A stretch of DNA of 64,000 nucleotides from Brassica napus (Eukaryota > Streptophyta > Magnoliopsida > Brassicales > Brassicaceae): positions 49,566,681 to 49,630,680 of the forward strand of contig NC_063450.1 in assembly GCF_020379485.1 (NCBI RefSeq). Reading direction: 5' to 3'. The position numbers and the translations under genes were made by a program. The notes under the pieces were generated by a model that did not search any database, had not been told where the DNA came from, and saw only the letters and a list, made by a program, of their open reading frames with translations. This document shows positions 1 through 11,176 of this stretch, piece by piece (the first letter of the stretch is position 1; each line of letters opens with the position of its first letter).

Positions 1-180
1 TCTTTGGCTTCACAGAGTTGACTCTTAAAAACTTTAAACCTTTTCTATGTATGTAACCAATATGTAATGTGATGGTATACATGTTCATCTCTTGAACAAG
101 CAAAATTAAGATTTACATTTTTGTATTTGATCTATTGACTAACAAAACTTGTAACTGCTTATTTCTTCGGGGTTAATGAG

Positions 181-1699
181 TCAAACCGGTGACGTTTCAA
201 GAGAATCTGGTTGGTTGTTGTCGTCGTCGACAGAGGTTTTGGTCGAAGAGATTAAGACAGAGGAGCGACAGAGAGGGCAAGTGGTGTGAGAATAAAGCCA
301 AAGGTGAATACAATCGAGATGAAATATGTGTTTGCATGAAGGCATTTCAACCAACTCTTCCTTCAACTCAAATTCTCCCAAACATACGCAACATCTGCAC
401 CAGTTTTCATTAAACCAATCAAACTTTCCATCCACCAAAACAAACAATGATAATACTCCTTTCGTTCCTAAATATAAGATGCTTAGATAAAAACACACAT
501 ATTAAAAAAAATTACTTTTTATCTAGAAAATATCAATAAAATTATAAATTAATGGTATTCAACCAATTACAAAATATATTATTAAAAATGATTGGTTACA
601 CAGTTTTCAATAAAATTAAAGTTACCTAGAAAAATGAAAACATTTTATATATTGGAACATTATTTTTTCTAAACATCCTACATTTAAGAACATAGGTAGT
701 ATTAAACACAAAGACTTGAAAAAGATAATATATTCACACTTGAGGACTATTTAGACTTGAGGACGAAAATCTTAATAGAGGTATATAATCTTGATTTTTT
801 GGTCTTATCCGGAATTTAAACTTTCCGTCTTTACTTTTAATATTCCTTATAGCAACGGCCTAAAAACACTTATGAGCAAAGCGCATCTGAACTCGTATAT
901 TTCAACTTTCAAGAGGATCATTCTTAGAAATCTCTTTGATTTATCAACACTATTAACAAAATTTATCTAGAAGAATCTTGACAATTAGAGATCATGCTCA
1001 TAAAAATTCACAAATGGTAAGAGTAAATTTGCCAACAGATTTGATCAATTCATTCTGAACATCATGACGATGAGATGATCTTAAAGGTGTTTATTTTTAA
1101 AAGTAAAATTTTGAATAAAATGGTTTTTTCTGATGTGGGGATAAGTTTTTCTAAAAAGAGTAACTCCTTGCAGAAATTTCATCAATATTTGTATGAAAGA
1201 AGAGTAACTTACAGAGAATCTCTTGTTCCTAATTCCTCATTGAACAAAACGACATGAAGCTTTTCTTTCAGCTCTACTTTCACATCTAACAAACAAACCT
1301 GCAATATAAAACACAATCAATCTCCACACTATTCTTCATTTAACTTTATATAACGTGATATCATATCATTAGCACATAAATACCCTTTAGCAACCTCACA
1401 TCAACAAGACCATAGCTCTATTATTTCTTGATGTAAATAATTCAGTACTTCTGTAGAGACATTATGACACTTACCGAGGGGAGATGAGGAGAAGCCTGGT
1501 GGCTCGAGGAAACAGGAAGAGTCATTGGAGAAGGTGAGGAGAGAGAAGAGGCTCTTCTCTTAAGGTAAAAAAGATAGAACAAGAGGAAGAGAATGATGGA
1601 GAATAAGATGGGAATGGAGAAGATGAAGGCTTGGTAAAGTTTGAGTTGAATTGCTTGTGGGTATAGGTGAGGTGAGATTGGTGATTGAGGATCAATCAT
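181..1699 (-). CDS. RING-H2 finger E3 ubiquitin ligase, ATL58/59-like, three exons
   Basis: Exons on the minus strand are 1699-1475, 1298-1213 and 394-181 (225, 86 and 214 nt). All introns are GT/AG and the frame closes to 174 residues plus TGA. Residues 22-47 form one hydrophobic segment followed by KRR, a likely membrane anchor. A short ELKEKL region follows (exon 2). The RING-H2 finger begins at about residue 105 with CCVC, continues with CKHIFH and LDC, and ends CPLC. All eight C3H2C3 zinc ligands and the tryptophan of the E2-binding face (HLWL) are present. The tail is acidic and polar. The family is known to transfer ubiquitin from E2 enzymes at membranes; the substrate here is unknown. 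Position next to NLP7 suggests the AT4G24015 orthologue. Intron 2 (818 nt) contains a Stowaway MITE. Domain identity is certain; exon 2 rests on splice signals and family resemblance. Confidence 0.86.
456..699. mobile_element. Stowaway-like MITE in intron 2 of the RING gene
   Basis: The 244-bp segment is flanked by TA on both sides (454-455 and 700-701). Its ends are imperfect inverted repeats: CTCCTTTCGTTCCTAAATAT on the left, and the reverse complement of the right end reads CTACCTATGTTCTTAAATGT. The interior is AT-rich and non-coding. TA target and CTCC-type ends are typical of Tc1/mariner-derived Stowaway MITEs. Confidence 0.75.
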
Positions 1700-1740
1700 A
1701 ACTTTTAGTTTCTAGAAATCAAACTCAACAGAAAAAAAAC

Positions 1741-1825
1741 AAATGAGAAATGAGAAATGAGAAATGAGAAATGAGAGTTTTGATGGAAGCAGAGGAGGCA
1801 CAAGAGGAGGTCTGGTATATATATA
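1741..1825 (-). promoter_or_regulatory. Core promoter and 5' UTR repeat of the RING gene
   Basis: On the minus strand a TATATATA run lies at about 1814-1825, some 115-125 bases upstream of the start codon at 1699, a good distance for a plant TATA box plus 5' UTR. Between them, 1741-1776 is a 7-bp tandem repeat (GAGAAAT about five times; pyrimidine-rich on the transcribed strand) that would lie in the leader. Confidence 0.5.
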
Positions 1826-4800
1826 TCATGTGTATGTGTGTATCTATCCAAAAGCAGGTAACTGTGCAACCATATTGGATTTGGACTAGGATTCTCTTCT
1901 GATATAAAGTATTTAAATTTGTTTTCTTTTCTTGTAAAATGTACACTATGGTAATGCATGTTTATATATCATATAGCAACCTTTTTAATTATAGATTACA
2001 AATTTCAATTCAACATATATATTCAAAAACAAGGGTGAGTTATGATGACTTAAGAAACTTAAACTGTACACATATCACATGTGATGTGAATACATAATTA
2101 TGCACATCATCAGGAAGTGGAAGTGGAAGTGGTTGAAAGAAAGAGCCTTTTGGGTTATATAAAATACAAGGGTATATATTCCTTTTGGTTCTTTAAATAT
2201 AATCAAAAGGAAACAAGTGAGTAAGCAGGTGATGAGGTTCCACTAAACAAGATGAATAGAAACTTTATAATGCTAAAGGATTAGATTCAAGTGTCTTTAT
2301 CCTCACTAACATGGGACCTATATAATTATAACCCATCATTTCATTTCCTGACTCATTTTGGTTATTAGGTTATTTGACACTTTCTAAGCAACGATCATAG
2401 GTTTTCTATATCAAAATCGAGAATTTGTAGTGACTAAGTCTATGCAATCAGTAAGAATCGATCACCAACTTCAACCAATAGACTAAAACCACAGTAGTAC
2501 AATCACTTTGTTACTTTTTTTTGGACAGCTACTTTGTTACAAACCACAGTAGTAAAATCACTTTGTTACAATGTACATTTTTTTTGTCACTTTGTTTCTA
2601 TGTATTCTTCTCTTTTACTTTCGGAAAGTGGTGATTACTTAAATTAAAAGTCTCTTCACTTGGATTAGGACAAGATTATGTACCCAAATCTAAGAATTTT
2701 CAGTTACTTATTTTTTTTATTTTAAAAGTAAGATTCGAAACAAGTCGACAACCTACCAATATTTGTAGATTACCAAGATTATATGATTTTAACTTTAGCA
2801 AGATTATCTTGTAACCTTTTCACATTTCAACCAAAAGAACAGGATGTCCTAGTAAACTCAAACATAAATCAACAGTAAATACCTGTTAATTTCATGGAAA
2901 ACAGATAATAATGTGATTATACTTTTGGAACAATAATCTTTCACTACCTGCAAAAGCAGAAAAGGTTTTTTTGATATTCTTTAATGACTTTTAATGACTG
3001 ACACATAAACTTACCAAGATGATTGTGCCTAGGACCCAGGTAATATATCTTGATTTAGGATTTGATTTGTGACCTACTTTGGTCGTTTTTCCCCCTTTTT
3101 CTTTAGTGATAGACAGCTTTTTGTTTTTTCACGTTGTTTATGGACAACTTGACCCTTTTCTCACTTGCATGTTTTATTAGGGCATTTATTTTTCCCTATA
3201 TTGTTCACATGTTTTATCGAATTAGCTAAAAGCCTAAAACTTCTCATATCATTCAAATATAATATCTGGTGTGGAAAAAATATCTAAGCACACAGAGACT
3301 AAGATAAGCTTACTATGGATATAAATCATAAGAATATCTTTAATCTCGCTAGATTACATGTACAAAACTATACATATTTTTTGTAATATTGGTGGTAGTG
3401 GATCCTGAGGGGTGACCTCCCTCGCTCATAGTGGGAATTCTGAAAAAGGTATCACTAACTTAGATTCTAAATAGATGAGTTAAGGGATTACAAAATTACT
3501 TTATTAAACTTTTTCTAAAATACAAAATATATATTAAAAACAACTGAACTTTTCAAATGGTTGTAAAGATATTGGTAGGAGCAGACACAGGCTGGCTTTT
3601 AAGGTTACAGTTGTGTTCTTGTTTACGATTGCTAGCTAAAGCACTCTAGTCTTCTATTTCACTAAAATACAAGTTATTTATATCAGTATTGGAGAGCAGC
3701 AAACTTTGGTCTCTACTCTAATTTGGATTAGATCAGTATGATCACACATATTATTGCACCCTAAGTATTCATAAGAACTACATAAATTTCATCCTATTTT
3801 TTTATACTTACAGAATTTTCTCCAGATTTGTACACAAAAATAGGCCTGCTAAGCAAATTCAAACAATTCGAAGAAATTCCTAGTCACTAGCTAAATATTC
3901 AACTTCTGACTGACAATCAATAGTTTGTTAAGTTTACCATTTTAGGTGAAAATTTGATGTTGATGGTTGCTTAAATTCGAGGTCAGAATTTGGAGGTTGG
4001 TGCAGATGTGTCTTCGAGCCATCATTTGCGCCAGAAAATTAGCTTTCACGCACCATAAACTGTCACTATAGAACAATAAGTAAATGAAAAGCTGGTCTGT
4101 ACGACCTCTAAAGAATCTGTGATGGCTGTGTCAATGACATTTTCTGATCTCTGGATGCTGTTATCGAACAAACATAAGCCAATGGATGTGATTAATATAT
4201 GTTTCTAGGTGCAGCCAAGTCACATTGATAACTCAGTTTGATATATAATTTTTAACCAAAAGAGATATAACTTCTGATCAAGAGACGGTAACTCAATGAC
4301 TTACAGACAGTTGTATATCAGCCTTTAAATAAATTGTACTTTAGATTCTATCAAGCTTTTCTGTGTACACCAATACAATTCCGTATACCCACCTCTTGAT
4401 GAAACAGACTTCATTCAGTGACTTTTGCTGGTATCAGATTCTGATGATGCTTTTGTTGAGGACAATGACATTTGCGGCTTCTTATCAGAACATGTTCCCT
4501 ACCATGGTCGGTCTCTGAAGAATGAAAAAGTATCTAACTAACTGCAAAGAGAAAATAGGGTCTCAACGTTTGTTTTCCAGAGAGGTCTCTACATTAATAG
4601 TATGAAGAAGATATATATTGAGAACACTGAATCACAGTCAAATAAAGGCGTATTTGTTAACTCTCCACACGGCTTTTTCTGCACGTAAATGTTAAAGATA
4701 ATAGACCAAACGGTGGGCTGAAGAGGAGATAAATAAAGATAATACAGCCTAATCAATTGACCCGTACGTTCTGTGATGAGAATGGGCTAAGTCAAGGCTA

Positions 4801-5566
4801 AATATGATGTAATGGTTTGCACGAAATGTAAACTAGCAAGACAAAGCTACAAAGTGAATATTATGTAAAACAATTGGCTGGAGTTCCATTTTCTGTGGAA
4901 GTAGGTGTATAGTAATCATAACGATCCATCTGTATGACTGTATTTACTATTTATAGATGCATGTTCAGTACTCAGTAGCATGTAGTTTAATTACTAACGG
5001 TTGCAAAGTGAACCAATCTCACAGTGTGCTATATTATGTATGAGGCCAAAATATTCTGGACTAGTTAAAAAGTTTCAGCGCCTTGTGTAAGTCACTATCT
5101 CCAAGGATTAAATGCAGAAACAAATTAAAAAAAAGGGGATAAGGAAGCATGCGCACAAGATAAGCATCAAACTTTTTTGTTGTTGGGTTTACTGTTTCTG
5201 GACTTAGTGCTTGCTCCGTACACTACTTAAGCAATATATTCTCTCTTTTTGAGTACTGAGTTTGTAGAAAAGGAAACCATGAGAAGGCTGAAGTGCTCGC
5301 TTTATCACTTTTCACATAGCAAATACAATAACAGGTCAAGAATTCATCATAGCATTATAAACTCAATTCAACTGACCTCCAATCATTTTTCTGTGATGGA
5401 CTCAAGACTTTATGCCGGAAATGTATCCACCAAGATAAGACTCTTTTTTGCTACAAACAAAATGCAAATGTCAATAATAATACGAAAACTCTCTCATATG
5501 GTAAAAAAATCTGAAACTAGAACACACATCTACAAAGTCTGCACAAAATAATATAAAATGGTCACG
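1826..5566. other. Non-coding intergenic stretch
   Basis: AT-rich sequence with no credible gene. The only clear structure is a near-perfect 27-bp direct repeat at 2488-2514 and 2543-2569 (one mismatch). A 100-residue frame at 5249-5551 resembles nothing I know. Confidence 0.6.
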
Positions 5567-6767
5567 AAACAATTAGATTGTTTCTGTTAGCCATGAGTAT
5601 ATAACCCACACAGAAGGCAGCCATGAGTATATAACTGTTATGGTTTCTGTTATATACTCATGGCTGCCTTCTGTGTGCCCTAAGTGTGGGCAGTTAGGTC
5701 ACAAAGCACCTAGATGCCTTGGTCTCCCTCTGGTTCCAATCAACGCTGTATCTGAAAACTCTTCTGCTGCATATCAGTCTCTCAAAGCTACTAAATCAGC
5801 TCCACTAGAATCTCAGGAAAAAACAGATGCTTTATCTTTTGATTCTCAAGGTTGTATTCTTCTTGATCATGAAGGAAGTGGCCTCCCTATAAATGAAAAC
5901 TCAGAAATAGAAGAACCAAGTAGAGAAGTCACCACAGTCCCCTCTGCTTCAGTTGTGGCTGTAAACACTCCTACAGGCTCTTTCACTGAAAAGGTTCATG
6001 TGTCTTGTACACCTTCTGAAATTGTTCAAGTTACTCATGTTACTGCTGTTACTGATGAAAAGGAACTCCCACCACCTACCGTAGTTTCCGTCTCTCCTAA
6101 TGACGAAACCTGCAAACAATTAGATGTCTCCGTCTCTCCTAATGACGAAACCTGCAAACAATTAGATGTCGCAGAACCTGTTGACTCCTCAACACAATCT
6201 GTACCACCAACTCCAGAGGCTCCTTCAGGGAAGTTTGTTGGGAATGTTGATATTGTGGTTGATAACTCTAACTCCTCTCCGTCTTCTGTACCATTTGTTC
6301 ATGACAACTTATTTGCGGTATTGGATAGTGCTGATGCCAGTGAACCATCGAGTGTCCCACCAGCCAAGGAACTTGTCTTTTCAAATTCTCCATTACCATT
6401 TACTTTTGCCTCTCATGATACTTCCCCTACACATCCTCGTGACCCGTTTGTAGATGATGAATCAACACTAAGGTCACGAGGCGGTAGGCCATTAAAGCCA
6501 TCTCAAAGGCTTAAGGAGATGGAATGGTTTACTGTTACAGGGAAAGGAAAAAGAGGCCGAGGAAGAGGTCCTCATCACTGAGTTCACAACAAAATCTTGT
6601 TAAGTGTTGCCTTCATCATACTATGTTGCTTTCGCGTCTCTCTTGACTTTAAAACCGTTGCATGTTGTTTTATCTTTGAACTCTTAAGGTCCCTAAAACC
6701 TTATCTCTGTATCTTTCTAGCATTTAAATTGAAAACCTTTTTTCAAAAAAAAAAACAATTAGATTGT
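5567..6767 (+). mobile_element. LINE-type retrocopy carrying only ORF1, with 15-bp target-site duplication
   Basis: The insertion (5582-6752) is bounded by the direct repeat AAACAATTAGATTGT at 5567-5581 and 6753-6767. It ends in a poly-A tail (6745-6755), so it was placed by target-primed reverse transcription. It contains one open frame resembling plant LINE ORF1 and then goes straight into a 3' UTR-like tail with no endonuclease or reverse transcriptase. The 5' end has an inverted duplication: 5607-5635 is the reverse complement of 5649-5677. This looks like the twin-priming inversions at LINE 5' ends. It must have been mobilised by another element's enzymes, or be an internally deleted LINE. 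Confidence 0.8.
5640..6581 (+). CDS. C-terminal part of LINE ORF1 protein (zinc knuckle, DUF4283-type)
   Basis: An uninterrupted 313-residue frame. Near its N-terminus is CPKCGQLGHKAPRC, a C-x2-C-x4-H-x4-C zinc knuckle following IYSWLPSVC, the arrangement found after the DUF4283 nucleic-acid-binding domain of plant LINE-type proteins. The DUF4283 domain itself is missing, so the protein is N-terminally truncated. The middle is Ser/Thr/Pro-rich low complexity. It contains a perfect 14-residue duplication from a 42-bp tandem repeat (6084-6125 and 6126-6167). The C-terminus has GGRPLKPSQRL then EMEWFTV and an Arg/Gly-rich basic tail, also typical of ORF1 ends. Probably an RNA-binding remnant with no host function; the open frame suggests youth. 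Confidence 0.7.
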   Translation: MVSVIYSWLPSVCPKCGQLGHKAPRCLGLPLVPINAVSENSSAAYQSLKATKSAPLESQEKTDALSFDSQGCILLDHEGSGLPINENSEIEEPSREVTTVPSASVVAVNTPTGSFTEKVHVSCTPSEIVQVTHVTAVTDEKELPPPTVVSVSPNDETCKQLDVSVSPNDETCKQLDVAEPVDSSTQSVPPTPEAPSGKFVGNVDIVVDNSNSSPSSVPFVHDNLFAVLDSADASEPSSVPPAKELVFSNSPLPFTFASHDTSPTHPRDPFVDDESTLRSRGGRPLKPSQRLKEMEWFTVTGKGKRGRGRGPHH

Positions 6768-8515
6768 GCAGAAAAACTCAAGTCTAATCATTTTTAGGAT
6801 CTATATATATAAAAGAGAGTTTTCTCTCTCCTGGTGAAGCCAACTCAGCATCCAAATCACAAATTCGTGCAATGTGGTGCTGACACGTGTCCCAGGTGAG
6901 CAAAACTCATCGTTTCATTTGCCCATTCTCATCTTGCTGTCGGGCTTTTCTAAAATTTATTATTAAGCCCAGTTAAGTAGTTTAGGTTTTTTTCTTCGTC
7001 GTCTTTTCACCTTCCTTTTGCCGATTTACTCAGAAAACAAAAGCATTCATCAACTCACTGTAACGTCGTCTCCACCTTCCATTAAAATGCCTTAAATTCG
7101 AGCTTTAAGGTGATTACCCCACTACTCTCACTCTGGAGATTTCAATCGACCTCTTTGGATTCCAAGCCAACCGACTGAAGATGTGAGTATAAATATCACA
7201 TCTTGCACCCATGAACAGCACAAATTCAACAAGACCGAGAAGAAAAGTTGTTCTAAATGATACACTCTTTATGAAATAGGAATCTACTTGGATATGCTTG
7301 GTCGGGAGGGAAGCAAATCCAGAGGTAGCAGATGCTCGAAAGAGAATGAGAAGTAGCTCTACGATATCAGTTAAATGTATAGGCTTAGTCTTCAACCATA
7401 TAGTATTCATCATGTAAGCATAATCACTCTCATTCTGTTATTTTATATCTCTTTGGATTGATCAGTAACAACATTTTAGTAACCTACGAATCTAATGTTA
7501 TGCTCTTTCTGACACAGGAGAGTTGTGTAGATTTGGAGAACTGGAAAATTCCTTTTGTGACATTTTAAATGATATCATCTTTTTGTAAGATAATATGATT
7601 TTCTGTGTATGTTGGCGGTTGAAGTCAGAGAAAAGCTGGTAAGTGGAACGTTTTTTTATTTTTAAAGCTGGTAGCTTTGGTTGTAAGGCTACGCTTGAAT
7701 GATTGGATCCTGCTATGCTTCTCTGTTTTCTTAGTTGATTCAAGAAGGTGATATTATGAGAGTTCAAGCGTGGATCACTCTGAAACGTCCCAAACTCCCA
7801 ATGGACTCTTAGGTGCCACTACTCACTCGCCTTACTCCACCAAGAGAAAAGCTTTATTGTTCTTCTTGCAGATTCAAAGTACGTTTGGTTCTCCACGGGG
7901 CAGGTTGTTGGTGCAAAGCCTATCAGAGATACTAGATTGTCCGACGGACTATGAGGACTCTGCCTGACGGTGTAGGATGCCGCGAGGAAAAAATCCCATC
8001 CTCTCATTACGGTCACATCACAATCTTCGAAGGTTCTAAAGGCTGCAAAGCTCAATCGGAGATTACAGGTGTTTAGAAGCTTATCAGCAGCATGCTAATC
8101 CCATGACATCAGTGATGAAGCAATAAGAAGACAAGCAAGTCTTAAGCGGAGCTAGAAACAGATGGCTCGAGTAGAGAGTGGAGACGATTGCTCAAGGGAC
8201 GCCTATGTGACTACTTCTAACAACCACTCACTGGATGAATCAAGCGCACAAAGTTGTATAAATAGTCTAAAGTAACGACATGATTATCAAAATTCATGCA
8301 GATGATCGTATATCAATGTCTGTTTGAGTTACTCCTCATCCACCATTTCCTTTAGTTATTTAAAAACGAACAAAAGAACAAATAGAATATTCGAGAAAGC
8401 TTTAGGCAGTTGTTAATTTAACAATTATTTTCATCAAAATTAAATAATTATGATAAAAACGATTAGATCATAATTATTCTATCTCACACAAATGCATATT
8501 TTGGGGAAAAAACTA

Positions 8516-8782
8516 TTAAACAAGAAAAGGCTACTACATTTATATAGACATAATTAGTTTTATTTTTTAGAACAAAGATCCACAAGTTGAACAAAATTAA
8601 TATATTTACATATCTTTGATAAACATTTTATTTTCAAAAATGTTATGACCGTTAAACAAGAAAAGGCTACTATATTTACATAGATAGATATAGCTATTTA
8701 TTTTTTTTAAATCCACAAGTTGAACACAATTAATATATTTACATATATTTGCTAAATATTTTATTTTCAAAAATGCTATGAA
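8516..8782. repeat. 136-bp tandem duplication inside the Helitron
   Basis: Unit 1 starts at 8516 and unit 2 at 8652, both with TTAAACAAGAAAAGGCTACT. They share blocks such as CACAAGTTGAACA and ATTTTATTTTCAAAAATG, with several substitutions and small indels between copies. Confidence 0.75.
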
Positions 8783-9130
8783 AATATATCTTAAACTTCT
8801 ATAAATTTCTTAGAATAAATATTAGACAGTCACATTAGAAATTTCTATTAAAATAACTTAAAATAAATAAATATTAGAAAACTTCAAAGCTGTGTCCCTC
8901 TGTTTTATTTTTTAGTTGTCTTACAGTTTATTTGTCTGATATTATGCAAACTTTTCAATATATTAATAAAATAATCTAATAGCATATAACCCAAAGACAT
9001 TGAAAAATATGTTAGGATCTTCTGTAAATTAATTACTTAAGTAATTAAATCAGTTACTTAATTATTTTACGTGAATAAAATATACAGTCTTATAAATTAA
9101 CTTATATAAGTAAGATAAACGAATATTTTG

Positions 9131-9395
9131 GGTCCGATTAGTTGGGTTGTAAGTGCAGAAATTTTGTTGTAAGAATTTAGTTTGTAGATCTTAGGTTTTA
9201 GTGATGTAGTTGTAATTTTTTTAGTGCAGAAAAATATAACAATTTTTAAACTGGTTTTTTAAGAAAAAAATATATTTTACAAGGATTGTAGTTTTAAAGA
9301 GGAGGGTCAATTAAGTTAAAAAAAGAATAATTATACAAAATTTATATAAAAAAAAAGTGAAATGAAACATTTCTACAATCCAGCCAATCAAATAC
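9131..9395. mobile_element. Small inverted-repeat element (MITE-like) nested in the Helitron
   Basis: The left end GGTCCGATTAGTTGGGTTGT matches the reverse complement of the right end, GTATTTGATTGGCTGGATTG, in an imperfect terminal inverted repeat of about 22 bases. The interior is AT-rich and non-coding. No clear target duplication could be assigned. Confidence 0.45.
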
Positions 9396-9663
9396 ATAGC
9401 TAAAATTTAATCAACTTTTTTCATTTTGCTCATTGCCTTATATATAATTTTGAATAACAAAAATATCATAAATTTAAATATTAATTTTTTTGAAATTCGT
9501 TAGACAGAAAAATAAATAAATAACTGAAAATAATTTATAATTGTCTAGCTACTTATATTTTTATAATAGATTATGATATTTATATATTAAAATAAACATA
9601 AAAATATATAATAAAAACTAAAATTTAAACAAAAAACCCGGCCGTAGCCCGGGCTGATCCTAG

Positions 9664-11176
9664 TATATATATATATATGCTCTAAAGTCAGATTCAATGC
9701 TCAAGCTCGCATGTAACTATGTATCACTTAGTCTTTTTACCTCACTATTTGAAACCTGTTCGGGATAAATCTCTACGAGATTTCATTCAGAGATATAAGC
9801 ATAATAAAATCCCACAAAGATCTCTAGCTAGTTCTACTGAAAGCGAGTGCCTCATCTAAACTTCTTCGTCGGAAACAAGCTGAAGGATGAGATTGAGCTT
9901 AGAAATATGATTGTTCCGTCATTTATTTATATCAATACGAAACATCGAATCAATGTCACAACAAGTGGAAGACCACCTTTCTCTTCTTCTCCACCATTTT
10001 TTCTTCTTTTCGCGTCCCTTAGTTAGATAAGAACAAAAAAAAATGGGCCGCCAAAACTTCAGTTCAGATTGATGATTGATGGCCCAGGAAGAAGACTGAT
10101 GGACAAAAAAACATCTTATATCATCAATGAATTGTGCTCTAATCAGGTGAAATGTTGAGGTCTTTTGTGAATTTACTATTCATTCAGTTTCATTAAAATA
10201 TTTGTTAGCCAAAAAATTGTTTTATCTTTAAAATATATTATTTTTAACTCAATAAGTATTTTTTTAGAAATTTATTCCAATAGATATATATATATATATA
10301 TAACAGAATTAATAACATGTATTTATTATAAAAAATACTACACATTAGAAGAAATTTCATTTTTATTTTATATTTTTAAAAGGTATAGAAATATATTAGA
10401 AATGGTCCGTTTATTGTAATACGACGATGCAATCATGTCAGAATATGTGCTTGATTTGTTAACACACTTCGTATTTAACATTTAATAAAAGTCTCTCAGT
10501 CATGTAAATACTCGCTAAAAGTTTTAATCGATTTTTTAATCCAAATTGCCGATAGCTTGGTCAGTTTCTTCAGGTAATTTGCTATTGACGGATACAAGTT
10601 GACCCTGTTATCTTGGAAATGTAGGCTACGTTGGCATTTTTTAGATTTATCATTTAAGTTTTGGGTCAACTATATCATTTAATATGGGTTTACCTCTTCT
10701 CCTTCTTTCAGTAGTTTAATTTTTTTAATTATATATTCATGTTTGACAAAAAAATTATATATTCATGTTATTTAGTTGTTCATTTTCATTAATAGGCTGA
10801 CGAATATTCACAGCTGTGATTCACATAATTATGGTTCTTGCGGTGTCCATCGCTAGCTCTTCTTGGACAATTTCCACATGAATCGCTAATTTCTTACTTA
10901 GAATTTAGAAAATGTGATGTCTGTTTTTTTACAACATGAATCATATTATTTTAGTTCCATATGATATCATCAAAGCTTGGTAGTGTTATAATAAAAAAAT
11001 AGTTTTAAAAGAAAATGTAATTAAGTGTATTCAGTATATTGCTCTTTGACGTCGTCAAAACACTGAATAAAGTAATTACACTGGCCACAAAACAACAAAT
11101 TATCTCACTGTACGTTTGTTATTAATATATAGCCGACCATCCATAATGATTATTCTTAAAATGTTAATTCTTATTT
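9664..11176. other. Non-coding intergenic stretch
   Basis: AT-rich, with an (AT)n microsatellite at about 10283-10302 and no supported gene or element ends. Confidence 0.55.

Larger units (their letters stand above)
6800..9663 (+). mobile_element. Non-autonomous Helitron
   Basis: The left end starts TCTATATATATAAAAGAGAG directly after an A (6799). The right end has a GC hairpin (CCCGG, loop CCGTAGC, CCGGG at about 9637-9653) followed 6 bases later by CTAG (9660-9663) and a T. These are the Helitron hallmarks: 5'-TC, 3' hairpin plus CTRR, A/T target, no duplication. The 2864-bp body has no RepHel frame. 6.9-8.3 kb has balanced base composition and may be captured host sequence, but I could not recognise a gene. 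8.3-9.65 kb is AT-rich and holds a tandem duplication and a small nested repeat. Confidence 0.85.

Noticed and set aside
5249..5551. 100-residue frame
   Set aside because: No recognisable similarity, no splice context, composition like the flanks.
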